From NCBI RefSeq assembly GCF_003086295.3, contig NC_092052.1:24651427-24715426 (forward strand): DNA of 64,000 nucleotides. The letters are read 5' to 3'. The DNA is from Arachis hypogaea (Eukaryota; Streptophyta; Magnoliopsida; Fabales; Fabaceae). The translations under genes were made by a program, and so were the position numbers. This document shows, piece by piece, positions 47,798 to 60,177 of this stretch; the first letter of the stretch is position 1, and each line of letters starts with the position of its first letter. A model generated the notes under the pieces. That model did not search any database and was not told where the DNA came from. It was given only the letters and a program-made list of their open reading frames with translations.

Positions 47798-48227
47798 TGC
47801 ACATAGTACATAAATTTTTGCATATAACACATAAAATTTTGCTGTAAATTTATTATGTTAGTCCAGTGACAGTGAGTCAATTTATGTCATGTGGTCCTTC
47901 AAAAATTTTGTATTGTATACTAAAATTTATGTGCTCAATAATTTTGCTAAACTTATACAGAAGTGGATGAATCATTGTTTTGACATGTAGTCTTTTAAAA
48001 ATTTATGTGTTATACACTAAAATTTCTGTATTTAGTAATGTTATTGAATATATATACGAGAAGAAGAAAAAGAAGAAGACAGTGAAAGTGATGATGATGA
48101 TAATAAAAGAGGAGGAGAAGAAAAAAAAAGAAAAAAATCAAATAGAAGAAGAAAGAGAAAAAGGAGGAAGAAAAGGAAAGTTTTTATGAATAGTGAAGAT
48201 CATATTATTTTTTCTAGGATAAAAGAA
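47798..48227. other. Spacer with a purine-only tract
   Basis: AT-rich, then at 48058-48180 one strand is almost entirely A and G (GAAGAAG, GAGGAGG and AAAGAAA words). No gene; the 69-codon frame over it is an artefact of the purine bias. Confidence 0.6.
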
Positions 48228-51200
48228 GGGTAATTTTCATAGATAAATTGAATGAGGAATAAAATTATACAGATGTCCTAAACTGAATTTAATTACATGC
48301 TTGTCTCGTTTGATCCTCTATGTAAATCAAATTAATTGGATTTAATTTAGTATGTATCATGTTTTTGATTTAGTAAATTGACACAACTAAATTCAATTTA
48401 CTAACTATAAGCTTTTGACAACACGCGCAACAATGGTAAATCAAATATAATGAGTTTGATTTATAAAAGAAGAAAAGTAGTAGTAAATTGATACAACTTG
48501 TTTCAATTTACTAAGGATGTTGCTTCAAGGTAAATCGAATATAATTGATTCGAATTACTAGTTCGGATTTTGAAATTAATATTTTGAATTTACTTAATTC
48601 AATTTAGCTACGAGTATGTCCTATATAAATACAATAAGAAATTTTGCTCTTCATATCAGTGACACTCACAATGGCTTGTGATGATAGTTTTTTAGTACTT
48701 GTGCATTATAGAAGATCGATTAAGAAAAAAATACGAGAGAAAATAAAATTTACTAAAAAGGATCCATTAAGTGTGTTTATCAATCCTTCTACGAGTTTTG
48801 CTCAGTTTCAGAATACTATAATCCAAAAACTGGGAGTTTCAGGAGGATTGAATCAGATTCCTCAATCTGTATTAATGTCAGGAGCCTCTAATTTAATGCC
48901 TATTGTTGCCTCTTCATACATGTCTATACTTGCACCCGAAGTAGTTTTAGTGGCATCTCCGCCATTTGCAGTTGACCTAATTAAACTGCGTTAATGATGG
49001 AGAATTTGGTGATAATCGATCTTTTGGTGAGCTTGCGATTGCGTTGGCAGATGTTCCTGGTTCCAGGAAAGGGTGGAGAATCGAATCTCGTGGAGGATAT
49101 ACTACGGGATGACGATGATGTGGAGTCCGCCATGATAGATGAGGACAGCGATGACGATCCAGTGAGGAATAGTCCAGTTGGTCGGGGTGGGGCATTGAGT
49201 TTGAAAACTCAGCAATATCTCCACACTTTTTAATTTTACATATGGAGGCCATGGCACATTAGAATTTTTCAGATGTAGAGTCCAAATTTGGGGAAGAGAT
49301 GCACAGGATATAGTAGCTTCAGCTGAGTTCTAAGTTGGTCAACGGTTTTAGAGTAAAGAGGAAGCCGTCCTAAGTGTGAAGAGTTAGAGCATTCATCGTG
49401 GACTTGAGTATAGAGTGTTGGAGTTAGATCACATCAAGTACCACAAAAAGTGCAAGAAATTTGAGAATGTCGCACTTGGTTGATTCGGATCACTTTTCAC
49501 TAGCGAAAGCTTATTTGGGAGGTCAAAATGTATAATGGACCTCATACATGTCTGGCTATAGAGATTTCTAGTGATCACAGGATGCTTGACTATCATGTTA
49601 TATCTCCATTCATCTTCATCTGGTCAGAGCTTATGGGACTGTCTTGATTAAGGTACTACAGAATGCGACAGAGGTAAATTTTGGTTTTAGACAGACTTAT
49701 AAAAAGGTGTGGTTGGCTAAGTAGAAGGTTGTTGCGCAGATTTATGGGGATTGAAAAGATTCATACAATGAGTTGCTAAGATGGACACTAGGTGTGTGAC
49801 AACCATGCCGAGTAGTATTATAGTGCTGAAGACGAGTCCTGTGCGAGTTGGACGCCAGGTTGGCGAGTCATCAGCTTATTTCCACCCGCATTTTCTGGAC
49901 ATTCCCACCATAGATTGAGGCCTTTAAGCATTGTAAGCTGCTGGTCAATATCGATGGGACTCACTTGTACAGTAAATTAAATATGGGGGTACGTTGATAG
50001 TTACGATTGTGTAGGATAGTAATTCTAATATCATTCTCATTGCTTTCGCCCTTATGATGGTTGAAAATGTTGAATCATGGACATTTTTCTTATCTCACCT
50101 TCGACAGCATGTGACTCCTCAGTCGGGCATTCTAGTGATATCAAACAGACATAACGGAATCAAGGTCGCTTTAAAGGCTCCTAATGGTGTATGGCTTTCT
50201 CTCCTTGCTTATCGTGCATTTTGTTTTGACACATTGTAGCAAATTTTGCTCTGAACTTCAAGAAAAAAATGATGCAAAGAGGTTTTTGGTGAATGCTGCT
50301 TATGCTCAGATTGAGGTTGAGTTTGACTACTAGTTTGACATCCTTCGAAGTGAAGACCCGAAAATGTGTGACTAGGCCAACTGGATAGAGTATAAGAAGT
50401 GGACTTTAGCATCAGGACAAAGGTCGTAGATTCGAGCATATGACAACAAATATCTCCTAGTATGTTAACTCCGTACTCAAAGGTATTAGGTCGTAGATTC
50501 ATCTAGAGGCATACCATGCTGCCTCCTCATACTGGTAATACATAGGATAAGCTGCATAATGATTTTTTTTTTTTTACTAAAAATCACAATAAACTTTACT
50601 AAGAACCATAATAAACATTACATAATTAACAAAAAAAATATATTAGATGAATTTTAAATTATGCATTCTTTTGAAAAAAAATACCATTAGCCAAAATTAT
50701 AATTTTAGAATATATTAATCTTATTCATAAAAATCAAATCCCCAATAAATCTAAATTCACCTATAACACGAACATTTCTAAAAAAAAAAAAAAACTTTAA
50801 TATAAAATATACAATAACCCTAAATCATTATTATTATTGACTTTTCTAATTTAAAAATTCTAACAAAACTTCTAATCACTACTCATTCTAATATTTATAA
50901 TTTAAAAATTCCAACAAAATGTCTAATCTATTCTAACTATCATTTTTAATTTAAAAATTCTTACAAAACTTTTAATACTACTCTAACTAATATTTATAGT
51001 CTAAAAATTCTAACAAACTTCTAATCACTACTCTAACTAACATTTCTAATTAAATACTCTATGTCACTAAGTATTGCTAATATTTCTAATCTAATTTGAA
51101 GAAAAAAAATTCCAGTTACTAACCTCTTCATTGATACTACTAGCAATGTGGGAACTCTATCCAATTGGTAGATATGATACGGGTCATCCTCTATGTTCTT

Positions 51201-51695
51201 AGTTTTGAACTTTGTCATTTGGAAGTTTGAAATTTCTCTCTTCTGTGGGGATATGGCAGAAGGAGTGAAATGTGGCTGTAAATCGTATCAAACTAATTCA
51301 AATTCTTATATAAAGTATGCCAACACTAAATCGAATCTATTGACTTCGATTTATATAAGTAGCGTATCCTATTAATTCGAATCTATTTGATTCGATTTAC
51401 TTTGTATTTTCTCTTGTAAATCGAGTTCAATAGCTTCGATTTACAATAGGCTATACTAGTGTAAATCAAATTCAATTGATTCGATTTACCATGTGCTACA
51501 TAAATTGAATTCAGTTGTTTTGATTTACCATGTACTTCTAACTTGTACTAAATCGAATCCACATTAAAAAAATATAAATCGAATTTAATTTATTCGATTT
51601 ACATAGAAAGTCAAACAAAAAAACATATAACCATATTCAGTTTAAGATATCTATGTAATTTTGATTCTTATTCAATTTATCTATGTAATTTACCC
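48228..51695 (+). mobile_element. MULE, 3468 bp, with dead transposase
   Basis: The termini GGGTAATTTTCATAGATA and, reverse-complemented, GGGTAAATTACATAGATA agree for about 60 bp. Flanks ATAAAAGAA (48219-48227) and ATAAAAAAG (51696-51704) are a worn 9-bp duplication (7 of 9). The right subterminal region, 51270-51605, holds a striking array of AAATCGAAT facing ATTCGATTTA; the left one, 48310-48600, a decayed version. It encodes a transposase pseudogene on +. Confidence 0.82.
48671..50520 (+). pseudogene. MuDR-type transposase, broken
   Basis: Starts MACDDSFLVLVHYRRSIKKK, the usual N-terminus of a MULE transposase subfamily, with DPLSVFINPSTSFAQFQN and an acidic linker (DDDDVESAMIDEDSDDDP). 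Later pieces in shifting frames give KMYNGPHTCLAIEISSDHRM, LLVNIDGTHL-like words near 49950, then NIILIAFALMMVENVESWTF, FLSHLRQHVTPQSGILVIS and NRHNGIKVALKAP, and near 50420 a degenerate GRRFEHMTTN block. More than six stops or shifts are needed. The C-terminal SWIM region is absent. It is a clear relative of the minus-strand transposase at 30149-33267 but from another subfamily. Confidence 0.85.
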
Positions 51696-51704
51696 ATAAA
51701 AAAG

Positions 51705-54700
51705 AGTCTACAAAAAAATTTATCATATTCTTTTTAAATTAAGTACAAATTTTTATTCTTTGTCTAATTTCATTCCTCACTGAAAAAATTCCTAAATTAA
51801 ATACATATAGTTTTGCTGATGATAAGATTTTTAGTCACCCTTTAAAGAATTAAAACTAAAAAAAGACTATAAAAATAAAACCCTTAAATTTTAATACTAG
51901 AAATATATCAATAGTCACACACAGCATTCTTGTAGTCTTTGAAAAAAAAAAGTTGATATATATGCAGCATCGAATAATTTTATTGAAAGAAATGACTAAA
52001 TAAATTTCATAAATAATATTTTGAAGAATAAGTTGATATCATATTCATATGTAGTCTTTTTAAGGGATAAAATGTCATGTAATTTTAGATTTTTTAGTTT
52101 TGGAGATTTGATATTAAATAAAAAAAAATTCACTTTTTTTAAAAGTTTAAATTAATTAAAAAAATATAAATAGCTATGTCTTAAATAGATATTTTAATCA
52201 AATAATAAAGTTGGTTTTTGCCTCAAAGGGTTTGAGCCAATGAATGTTACAAGGCATCATCATCACTCTCACCAGCATATATAATCATTTTGGTCTGCCA
52301 CTCCCACTCCCATCTATATATTCCATTGTGCAAATTGATTCTTGATCTTTGCTAATACAATACTTCCCTATCTATCAACCTCAATTGTATATATAATAGT
52401 TATTTAAATATACATCCATGCATGCATGTACCTCCATTATTATTGTAATAGTAACAAATTATTATTATGATAATATATAGTCACTGTATGGGTAGCACCA
52501 TGGAAGTGAAGATTATTAGGTTGAAGGGCACATATACAGTGGCGTCTTTTGGAGTGGCGTAAAATGTCAAATATCATTGTCATCAAACAATAATATTGTA
52601 AACGACATATAATAAAATCTCAAACACTGTACCCCTAAGTGGGGATTCCTGTTCAACCACATTTCCCATCCACAAGTGCACTGAATTCGAAGATTCATCG
52701 CCAATTGGTTCATAAAAATTACACGTGATATTAGTTTACTTCTTAAATTAATTTTTTTTAAATAAATAAATAAAATTTAGTTAATAAAAATGCATACTTC
52801 TGCAGAATAATTTAAGATAATTGTGTCGTTTTTATAAATTTATTATTAACAAATTTAGTTTTTAGTCAAGTCAATTTAGTTTTTAACAAATTTTAATTGT
52901 TAAATGAGTTTATAATTTTTTATTTTATTAGACATATTAATTTTAAGTCAGATTTTATTAAAAATTATATAATCAATTTTTATTATTTATTTAATAAAGA
53001 CGTATCAGTTCTTAAAATGTTTTAAAATTTTAAGATTGATTTTTTTATTTAAACGAATAATTTGATGTGAGAATTAATTTATCTAATAAAATAAAAATTT
53101 AAAAAATTATTTAATAATTAAAATTTATTGAGAACTAATATGTTGGATTAAAAACATCTTATGATTAATTTGAGGTATTTTACTTTAATGTGCATCTTTA
53201 CTTATCAAGTGATCAAATTACTTTTTTACCCTATCTTATTATTCATTCTATATATTAAGAGATATGCAATTATCACAAGAGTGGAAGCTTGGAGAATAGA
53301 AATCTATAGCTAGAGAAAAGTTGGTTGCATTGTTCCCGTACAACATGACACCTCTTGTACCCTAAAGTTGATTCAAACTTCTAAATCTTTGAACCAAACT
53401 CTGCCCTGAATATTATATTGCATCCCAACCGCACATAATGGCAACCAGATGATACCCATAGATAGCATGTCTAACAGGAAAATCAATAGGGTAACATGAC
53501 AAAAAGGAAAGGGAAAAAGGGGTAATCAATTTTGGGAGATACTTTATTATTTTCTTAGTTTAATTTGAATGCCACTTAAATTAGCATCATAATCTAACTC
53601 CATTCTATTTATGATTATAGAATTCATGGTAAATAAGAAGCTACCATAGAGCATGATAGTGAAAGAACTTGAACTATGAATCAATTTTTATAGTTACGTA
53701 TGAGAAATAGATCCTTTTTATTTATTTTTTATAGAATTGATATATGAATTTCTTCATTGTCAATTTTTTTCTTAAAATTTTAAAATTGACAAGATCGAAC
53801 AACAAAGAAATAGTCGAAATTGAAAAACTATTGATACATACAAATCTGTATTATTAAACTAATAACTTTTCTAAAATTCACGTATCCTTTACTTTACTTT
53901 GGAGTTGGACAAACCTTTTTCTTCGGTTTCTGACTCATATTGTGTACTTTGAATATTGCTAGCAATAGCATAGCAATTTTCTTTAATATTTAATTTGAAA
54001 AATAAGTTAATATACATAGACTGTAAATTCACAGGCCTAAACATACGAAAACAGAAGACGCAGTTTCATTATTTAATGATTGCTCCATTATTTATATATG
54101 TCAAAGTCTTCGTACCCAATCAATAATTCGAGAAAGTTAGCTAAAATTAGTTAAAACAGCAGGAGCTGATCTCATTTGATAAGCCTTAATGATGATGATC
54201 AAATAGTAGGAATTACCTAATAAATTGAAGTGTAAATGTGGAAATTGTTTACATAAACTTTGCTTTTAGTGGGAATTGAATGGATGATGGAGATTGTGAT
54301 GAAGGAGAAGTTAATTATAGGAGTAGAAAGGAAAGCGACGAGACCTGTGACCTGAACCAATTAAGTTAGGGGTAGGAGTCAACATCAACAGTAACTAACC
54401 TACCATCCCTTTAATTTATAATAAGGTTAAAACAAGCCCTGCAAAAATTGCAGTCAAATATTATTATGGGAACCCTAACTTTCTCATAGAATTCCTAATG
54501 ATAGAGTAAAATATTTAAAATAATAAAAAACTAATGTTCTGGACAAAATTAAAGAGACACAAATTATAAGACAAATAAGAAACGTATTTGTTATTATGCC
54601 ACTGTAAAATAATTTAATTATTTTATTTTAATAGATTCAATTTTTTTTTAATGTCTCTTATTCGATTACTAGTTATTTTCTTTTTGAAAAATCTCGAAAT

Positions 54701-57140
54701 TGATGATATGTATAAATATATAATAAATATTTTATGTATTTATTGAACATTTTTATTGATCAACATGCTAAAAAAGTGGCTAAAAAAAGTTGTATATAGT
54801 TTTCAAAAATGTGAATTTTAAATCTAAACTTTTTGCAAGTTATTATAAAAAGTAAGTTGCAAAAAGTTATATATTTGCAATATCTGTTTTCTTCTACAGG
54901 CAATTATTTTTTGGCTTTTTTAAATTGCAAAAAGCGAAACCAATTAACCCATATATTTTTACATCACCTCAATGACTCATTTCAGTGAATTACACCAATT
55001 TAAAAACCATTTAAACATTATTTTTGTTATTATAAATATCTTTAATTTTTAATAAATAATTTTGTAATAATATAATATAGTTGAGTAGTTTACTATTTTA
55101 ATATTTCACTTGTAATAACATAATAAACTCAAAATAATAAAAAAAAATGATACATAGGTTTTTGTATAGCTCCAAAGTCCAAAAGACACTGGGTCTGGCA
55201 GTGAAAAAAACTAGGGTTTCACTTTTGGGGCAGGGTACTGCTACTCTCTCAGAAGTCACCATTAAAAACCGAACTAACTCATCAATATACCTTTTCAGAA
55301 GAACAAAAATATAAAATAAAAATATTACTACATCAAAAGCAATGATAGATTCAGACCCTTCCTCTGCCATCATCAATTATCAATTATATACTTGGAAAAC
55401 TCGTATCTTTTTGTGTACAATATTCAGTCAAACAGGTCAAGGAATCAGAAAGAGAGAAAGATAAGCTTGTTTCAAAATATACTTCACGAACTTTGTAGTA
55501 TATAGGTCCTTCTCCTTCTCTGCTGAACCCCCTAGAACAACTCATTTGACCTGGGAAAAAAAAAAGATTGGAGGAATGTTAATATAATTTCATATTATTT
55601 TGCTCCCATGTGACTATACTATATCATGTACACTCATCTACATGAAAATTTTCTTATATATTTTTTTCACCATGCTTTATAAGATCCTTTATAGTTCTTT
55701 CTAAAAGTGTAAAATTTAAATATTGAGGTGCTGTAAAAAAAATAAAAAATGTCTAGGAAATATTTTTTTCTTACACAGATGCAAAATAATAATAATAATA
55801 ATACAAAAAAAAAAAACTGTCCTATATATTGAGTGAGAAAGCAAACCCACATTCTGATGGTTTCTTTTTTTTTTCTTTTTTTTTTTCTAAGTTAATGGTG
55901 GAGAGTAGAAAAGGAGTGATAGTTGATAATTTGATATCAGAGATGCAACAACGGATATTATATGATTTTTTTTTTTTTTGCTTAGGAAAACATTGTATCA
56001 ATTTCCATGTATTTAAACCAATTTAAGTTAGTTGAATGATCTGATTAAAAAAATATTGGGAGTTTAAATTCTGCATTAAGTATCCAGCAATCCATAAGCC
56101 AACGAAAGATTTTTAAATAAAATCCAAATTCGCAATAGATTAGTTTTTAATCTATAAAAAAAAATCTACGTGTATTTATTTATTATAATAAATGACATGA
56201 ATTTAATCTAATATTTTATATTAATTTTGTTCTTCCTTCGATACATATAAAATAAAATATAATATAGTATCTCTTACATTTTGTGTATATATTTAATAGT
56301 TAAAATATTTAATATTATCATTTGATGAATTTAATTTACATATCGAAAGACTAAAAGTCCATGATTTTCCAAGGAAGAAGATATATAAAAGGAAAACTTT
56401 CTTACCCGAAAAAGCATTGGAAGGAAAAAAAAAACTGGGAGAAAAGAAAAAGATGGAACCTATATAGAACGCTGATTCTTAGATACCATGAGCTAGAATC
56501 TTCAATATATCTCTAAACTTGATAGTAAATCTACTCATCAGAATATAATATTGTCTGCGAGTGTGTTCCTTTAACTACCACAAATGGAAAAAAGTAAATC
56601 AACTTTCTAAAAACCAAACTACAAGAAATGAGAAGAGTTACAAGTGCAAAAGTACTTTTTTTTTTGAAATATATAAGTGCAAAAGTACTTTGATGATGAA
56701 TTAAATAAAAATAACCTATAGAATTATTTTCGGAAAAGATTCTCTTTTTTTTTTTTTCATCAACATAAAAATGTAAAAGCTAAGACTAATAAGAAGTTCA
56801 GGGTAAGGAAACTACACAGTAGTACAAACCGTTCTTTGGCCATTCCTTGCTTATCTGAGGCAAATCAAACCAAAAATCATAATTTATAATATAATTCATA
56901 AACTAGGAGCCAGATGGATGAAGTTATTGAATTGAGTAAAACTAATAACCCATCATCATCGTCATCGTCATCATCATCATCATCAAGATCTTGATCCCTG
57001 TTTCAGACAGAATAATCATAGTAAAGTATAATAAATGAAAACAGAAAAAAAGAGAAAGGGAAGTAAATTAAAATGGGGTGGTTCATTTTAATTTCTAAGT
57101 ACTAGCTAGAACATGTATATCATAAGAGAATGATATCTTA
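51705..57140. other. 5.4-kb intergenic region, partly MIR390 primary transcript
   Basis: AT-rich, no supported protein gene. Short runs of less biased sequence occur at 52200-52350, 53280-53480 and 54280-54420. The minus-strand frame at 55098-55376 has no recognised domain. On the minus strand the MIR390 transcript must run into the upper part of this region; an acceptor-like CTGAAACAG near 57000 could belong to an intron of that transcript. Confidence 0.4.
56951..56985. repeat. (ATC)n microsatellite
   Basis: CATCATCATC with CGTCATCGTC interruptions, about 35 bp, downstream of the MIR390 hairpin on the minus strand, so probably within the primary transcript. Confidence 0.85.
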
Positions 57141-57240
57141 AAGTAAGAAGAAGCCGTGAAACTCAGGATAGATAGCGCCAATACGAATGAATTGTGTTAT
57201 ATGTGGCGCTATCCCTCCTGAGCTTAACAGATTCTACCTT
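57141..57240 (-). ncRNA. MIR390: MIR390 precursor hairpin
   Basis: On the minus strand a 5' arm (57240-57205) and a 3' arm (57177-57141) pair around a loop of about 27 nt. The 5' arm contains a 21-nt sequence identical to mature miR390 as I remember it; the 3' arm contains the expected star (57177-57157) with the offset giving 2-nt 3' overhangs. Pairing is complete except for G-U wobbles and one A-G mismatch opposite miRNA position 11, a feature known to favour loading into AGO7. miR390-AGO7 cleaves and marks TAS3 transcripts, yielding ta-siRNAs against ARF2/3/4 and so shaping leaf polarity, lateral roots and phase change. The lower stem continues as imperfect pairing between TAGAATCTGTT and GCCTTCTTCTT-like sequence. 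A TATA box lies 186 bp upstream. Confidence 0.95.
57205..57225 (-). ncRNA. miR390: Mature miR390
   Basis: The 21-nt sequence starts AAGCTCAGGAGGG and ends TAGCGCC on the minus strand. 5' A and G at position 11 agree with the AGO7-loaded miRNA. The star occupies 57157-57177 and starts CGCTATC. Confidence 0.95.
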
Positions 57241-57410
57241 ACTACTCTGCAACAATACAGGCCAATATTTGAGGAACATATATGTGTATGCCATAAGAAT
57301 CAAACCCCTGCGGAAGAAAACACACACATGCATAAAGGTTGAAGAGAGAGGGAGAGAGAGTAGGTGCTAGTCACTTTGATGAGGAAGGAAAGGGAAAAGG
57401 GTTGTAAGCT

Positions 57411-57418
57411 TATTTATA
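57411..57418 (-). promoter_or_regulatory. TATA box of MIR390
   Basis: TATAAATA on the minus strand. Transcription would begin near 57385, followed by a TC-rich leader (CTCTCTCTCCCTCTCTC around 57345-57360 in minus orientation). This spacing is normal for plant RNA polymerase II miRNA genes. Confidence 0.7.
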
Positions 57419-57849
57419 GGAGAAAAGGGGTACGTGAGAAATTCAGATAATGACGATGAACATCATATTTTATGCTGTCAATTTGAAAATAAATGAATAT
57501 TAATTTTGTTGATAGAAATTCATTTTTAATAAATGATTTTTTAGTCGGTATAATAATTCACTAAAATGAGTGGTTAATATGGATATAAACTTATTTATTT
57601 TTACTATTACGGGTGAAAAAAATTAGAAGATAGCTACAAATTATAGAAGAAAACGCATGCTATTTTTTACAACTTAAAATTAATTTACATAATGTATGAG
57701 TTGTTTTACACAATATGTAAAAAAGTGTGTGTGTAATCTATATTTGTGTAATATACTTTGTAAGTGTACTTTGGTGGAGTTTACCAATTTTAAATCCATA
57801 TTCAAATTTTTAGAGTTTTTGTTGACAAATTTGTTTTTCATTGTTAAAA

Positions 57850-58542
57850 GAGTAAAACTATCATTTCTACCCACGAAAGTTAAAAACGCTGACATATCTA
57901 CCCATAGAAAAAAGAAATTATCATTTGTACCCATAAAATATGGATTTTGCCCCATAACAAAATTATCCAAACACTAAAAAATTACTTAAAATTCCTAAAT
58001 TACCCTTATTTTCACCACAACACCACATCCTTCACCCAATCACCTTTATAATCCTAACTCTCTCCACCCAGCCACCACCCATCTTTCCATTTCTAATCTT
58101 AAATCCCACAACCACCCCCTTCACCTAGCCACCATCCCTTTTCCTCCAAAACTCACACACGGATACCGTACACACACTCCAACCTGAGGAAGAAGAAGAG
58201 AAGAGGAGGGGGAGAAAGACCGCACTGGCAACGTGGGGACTCACTGCCGCTATCGCATCATCGTCGCCGTTGTTGAGGGAGTCCGAAGAAGAGATGCGAT
58301 CCAGAACCAAGGAAGGGGGAGCTGTCGCCACCGTCGCGCCCTGCTGCTGCCGGCTCCATCACGTCTGTCGCCGCCATTGATTGAGTCCGTCGCTGTCGTT
58401 GTCGCTGGTCTGGAAAGAAGAGAGCGCGCAAGAGATCGGAGAAGGAGGAGAAGGCAACGACGCCGGTGGGTGTCACTGCCACCATCGTCGTCGACGCTGT
58501 TCAGTGAGGGAGAAAGAACCGTTTTTTCTCTTTGCTTTTTCT

Positions 58543-58573
<31 letters not shown>

Positions 58574-58902
58574 TACGTGAAGAAGATGATGATGAAGGTA
58601 TAGTGGTGGTGGTGGTAATGGTAGTGATAAAAGAGATGAGATGGTGGTGGGATTTGAAATTAGAAAGAAAAAAGGGGGTGGTGGCTGAGTGAAGAGAGTT
58701 AGGGTTAGAAAGGTGATTGGGTGAAGGAGGTGATGTGGTGGTGAAGATAAGGGTATTTTAGGAATTTTAGGTAATTTTTTAGTGTTTGGATAATTTTGTT
58801 ATACATAATCCATATTTCATAGGTACTAATGATAATTTTCTTTTTCTATAGGTAGATATGTCAGCGTTTTCAACTTTCGTGAGTAAAAATGATAGTTTAC
58901 TC
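57850..58902. mobile_element. MULE, 1053 bp, with a GC-rich core (possible Pack-MULE)
   Basis: The termini GAGTAAAACTATCATTTC and, reverse-complemented, GAGTAAACTATCATTTTT carry a perfect 9-bp duplication TTGTTAAAA (57841-57849 and 58903-58911). Inverted repeats extend about 250 bp. Between them, 58190-58520 is strongly GC-rich (CGTCGCCG, GCTGCTGCCGG, CGTCGTCGACGC), unlike anything around it. Frames there are low-complexity and unrecognised. The GC-rich core may be a captured host fragment or the family's own interior. Confidence 0.88.
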
Positions 58903-58911
58903 TTGTTAAAA

Positions 58912-59834
58912 TAATAGAAACAATGATTTTGTCAAAGAAATGAGATAAGTATGTTAATTCATAAAAAAATTGTATATATAAAACAAAAAATTACACATTT
59001 AAATTTTTTTTTGTCCTTAATTATTGACTGACTTTTATGATTGATCAGAAAATTTATCCTAAAAATAAAGGTGAAATATTTTTATTATTCATTATTCGTG
59101 CTATTATAAAAGATTAGATTGCAGTACATAGTATATTTTTTTATTTAAATCCAATTATCTTGCCAACTTACTAAATTAAAATAATTATTTAATATTAAAA
59201 ATGTTTATTATTAAAACCTTTTAGACTTTCTCATTACCATAAACACTTATAAGAATACTTATATGTTGCTATATAATTCAAGCATTCATACAAATTAACC
59301 CTCAAATTTCACTTATTGATTAACTTAAAACATAGATTTTTATTAATTGATTAAATTAACAATTAATACTTAAATATTTACTAAAGCAGATTAATCTCCT
59401 ACATTTATCGTCTTTATTCATGTTTTTCCTTGTTCAGAATGATTAAAGAGACGAACGTGATTAGTGTTGATAAATTTATTGACCAATTTAATTTGATATA
59501 AAAAAAATTTTAAAGACCAAGTTATCCAATAAAAAATTAAGACGACTAATTTAATCATTATTTATTCTTTATATATTTTGACAGCTACTCTAAAAAAATT
59601 GATTAATTATAAATATCTTTTTTAAAAAATAAGGTTTTTCGCACATGAAAGCAGCAGCCACCAGCCAGCAGCTTAATTAGAGTGGTTTTTAAAAAAGCTA
59701 GGTAGCTAGGTAGCTGGTACTACTGTTTCTGTGTTAGTTATTAGTGCGGAGACGACTTTTCCCTCTTTAAAATATTTTCTTTCTAAAATAGAAAAAATAT
59801 TTTATTCAATTATTTATAAAATTTAGCTAAAAAT
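58912..59834. other. AT-rich spacer, no gene seen
   Basis: Contains one less biased patch at 59640-59760 with repeated GCTAGGTA words and a CAGCAGCCACCAGCCAGCAG stretch. No gene or RNA was recognised. Confidence 0.4.
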
Positions 59835-59978
59835 ATATGTTAAAATTATAAATTACAAAAATATTTATTAAAATACAAAAATTTAAATTTTAATATATTT
59901 ATTTTGTATTTATTAAAATATTTATATTAATAATAATCATATTATATGTCTTAAAGATACATATTAATTAGGCACTTA

Positions 59979-60177
59979 TTTTTTCTTTTTTCATAATATT
60001 TCTCATCTTGGTAGGCTAAGAACTAATGTGTTGCGAATCAGAGCTCTATTTAAGGGTTTGTCATTGGCAAACAAGTTGCTATATGCACAAGACTAACACA
60101 ACTTAAGCACACTAGTTCAAACTTCGACACTTGTTTAAGCACACTAGTAAACTAACTATTAGACTAACACAACTTAA
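59979..60177 (-). mobile_element. Second copy of the tRNA-derived SINE, decayed
   Basis: Reverse complement of the SINE at 33916: poly(A) seen as a T-rich run at 59979-59991, then AAGAACTAATGTG, GAGCTCTATTTAAGGG, AAACAAGTTGCTATATGCAC, TTCGACACTTGTTTAAGC and ACACTAGTAAACTAACTA. The tract around the B box is replaced by a second copy of head sequence (GACTAACACAACTTAAG occurs twice). The end of the SINE was duplicated when the MITE at 60178 inserted. Worn 15-bp flanks resembling TTAATTAGGCACTTA exist on both sides once the MITE is ignored. Confidence 0.75.

Noticed and set aside
48058..48189. Lys/Glu-rich 69-codon frame
   Set aside because: Result of a purine-only tract, not a protein.
58233..58692. 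Overlapping frames of 75-115 codons on both strands
   Set aside because: GC-rich core of a MULE; low-complexity products without domains. Kept only as a capture hypothesis.
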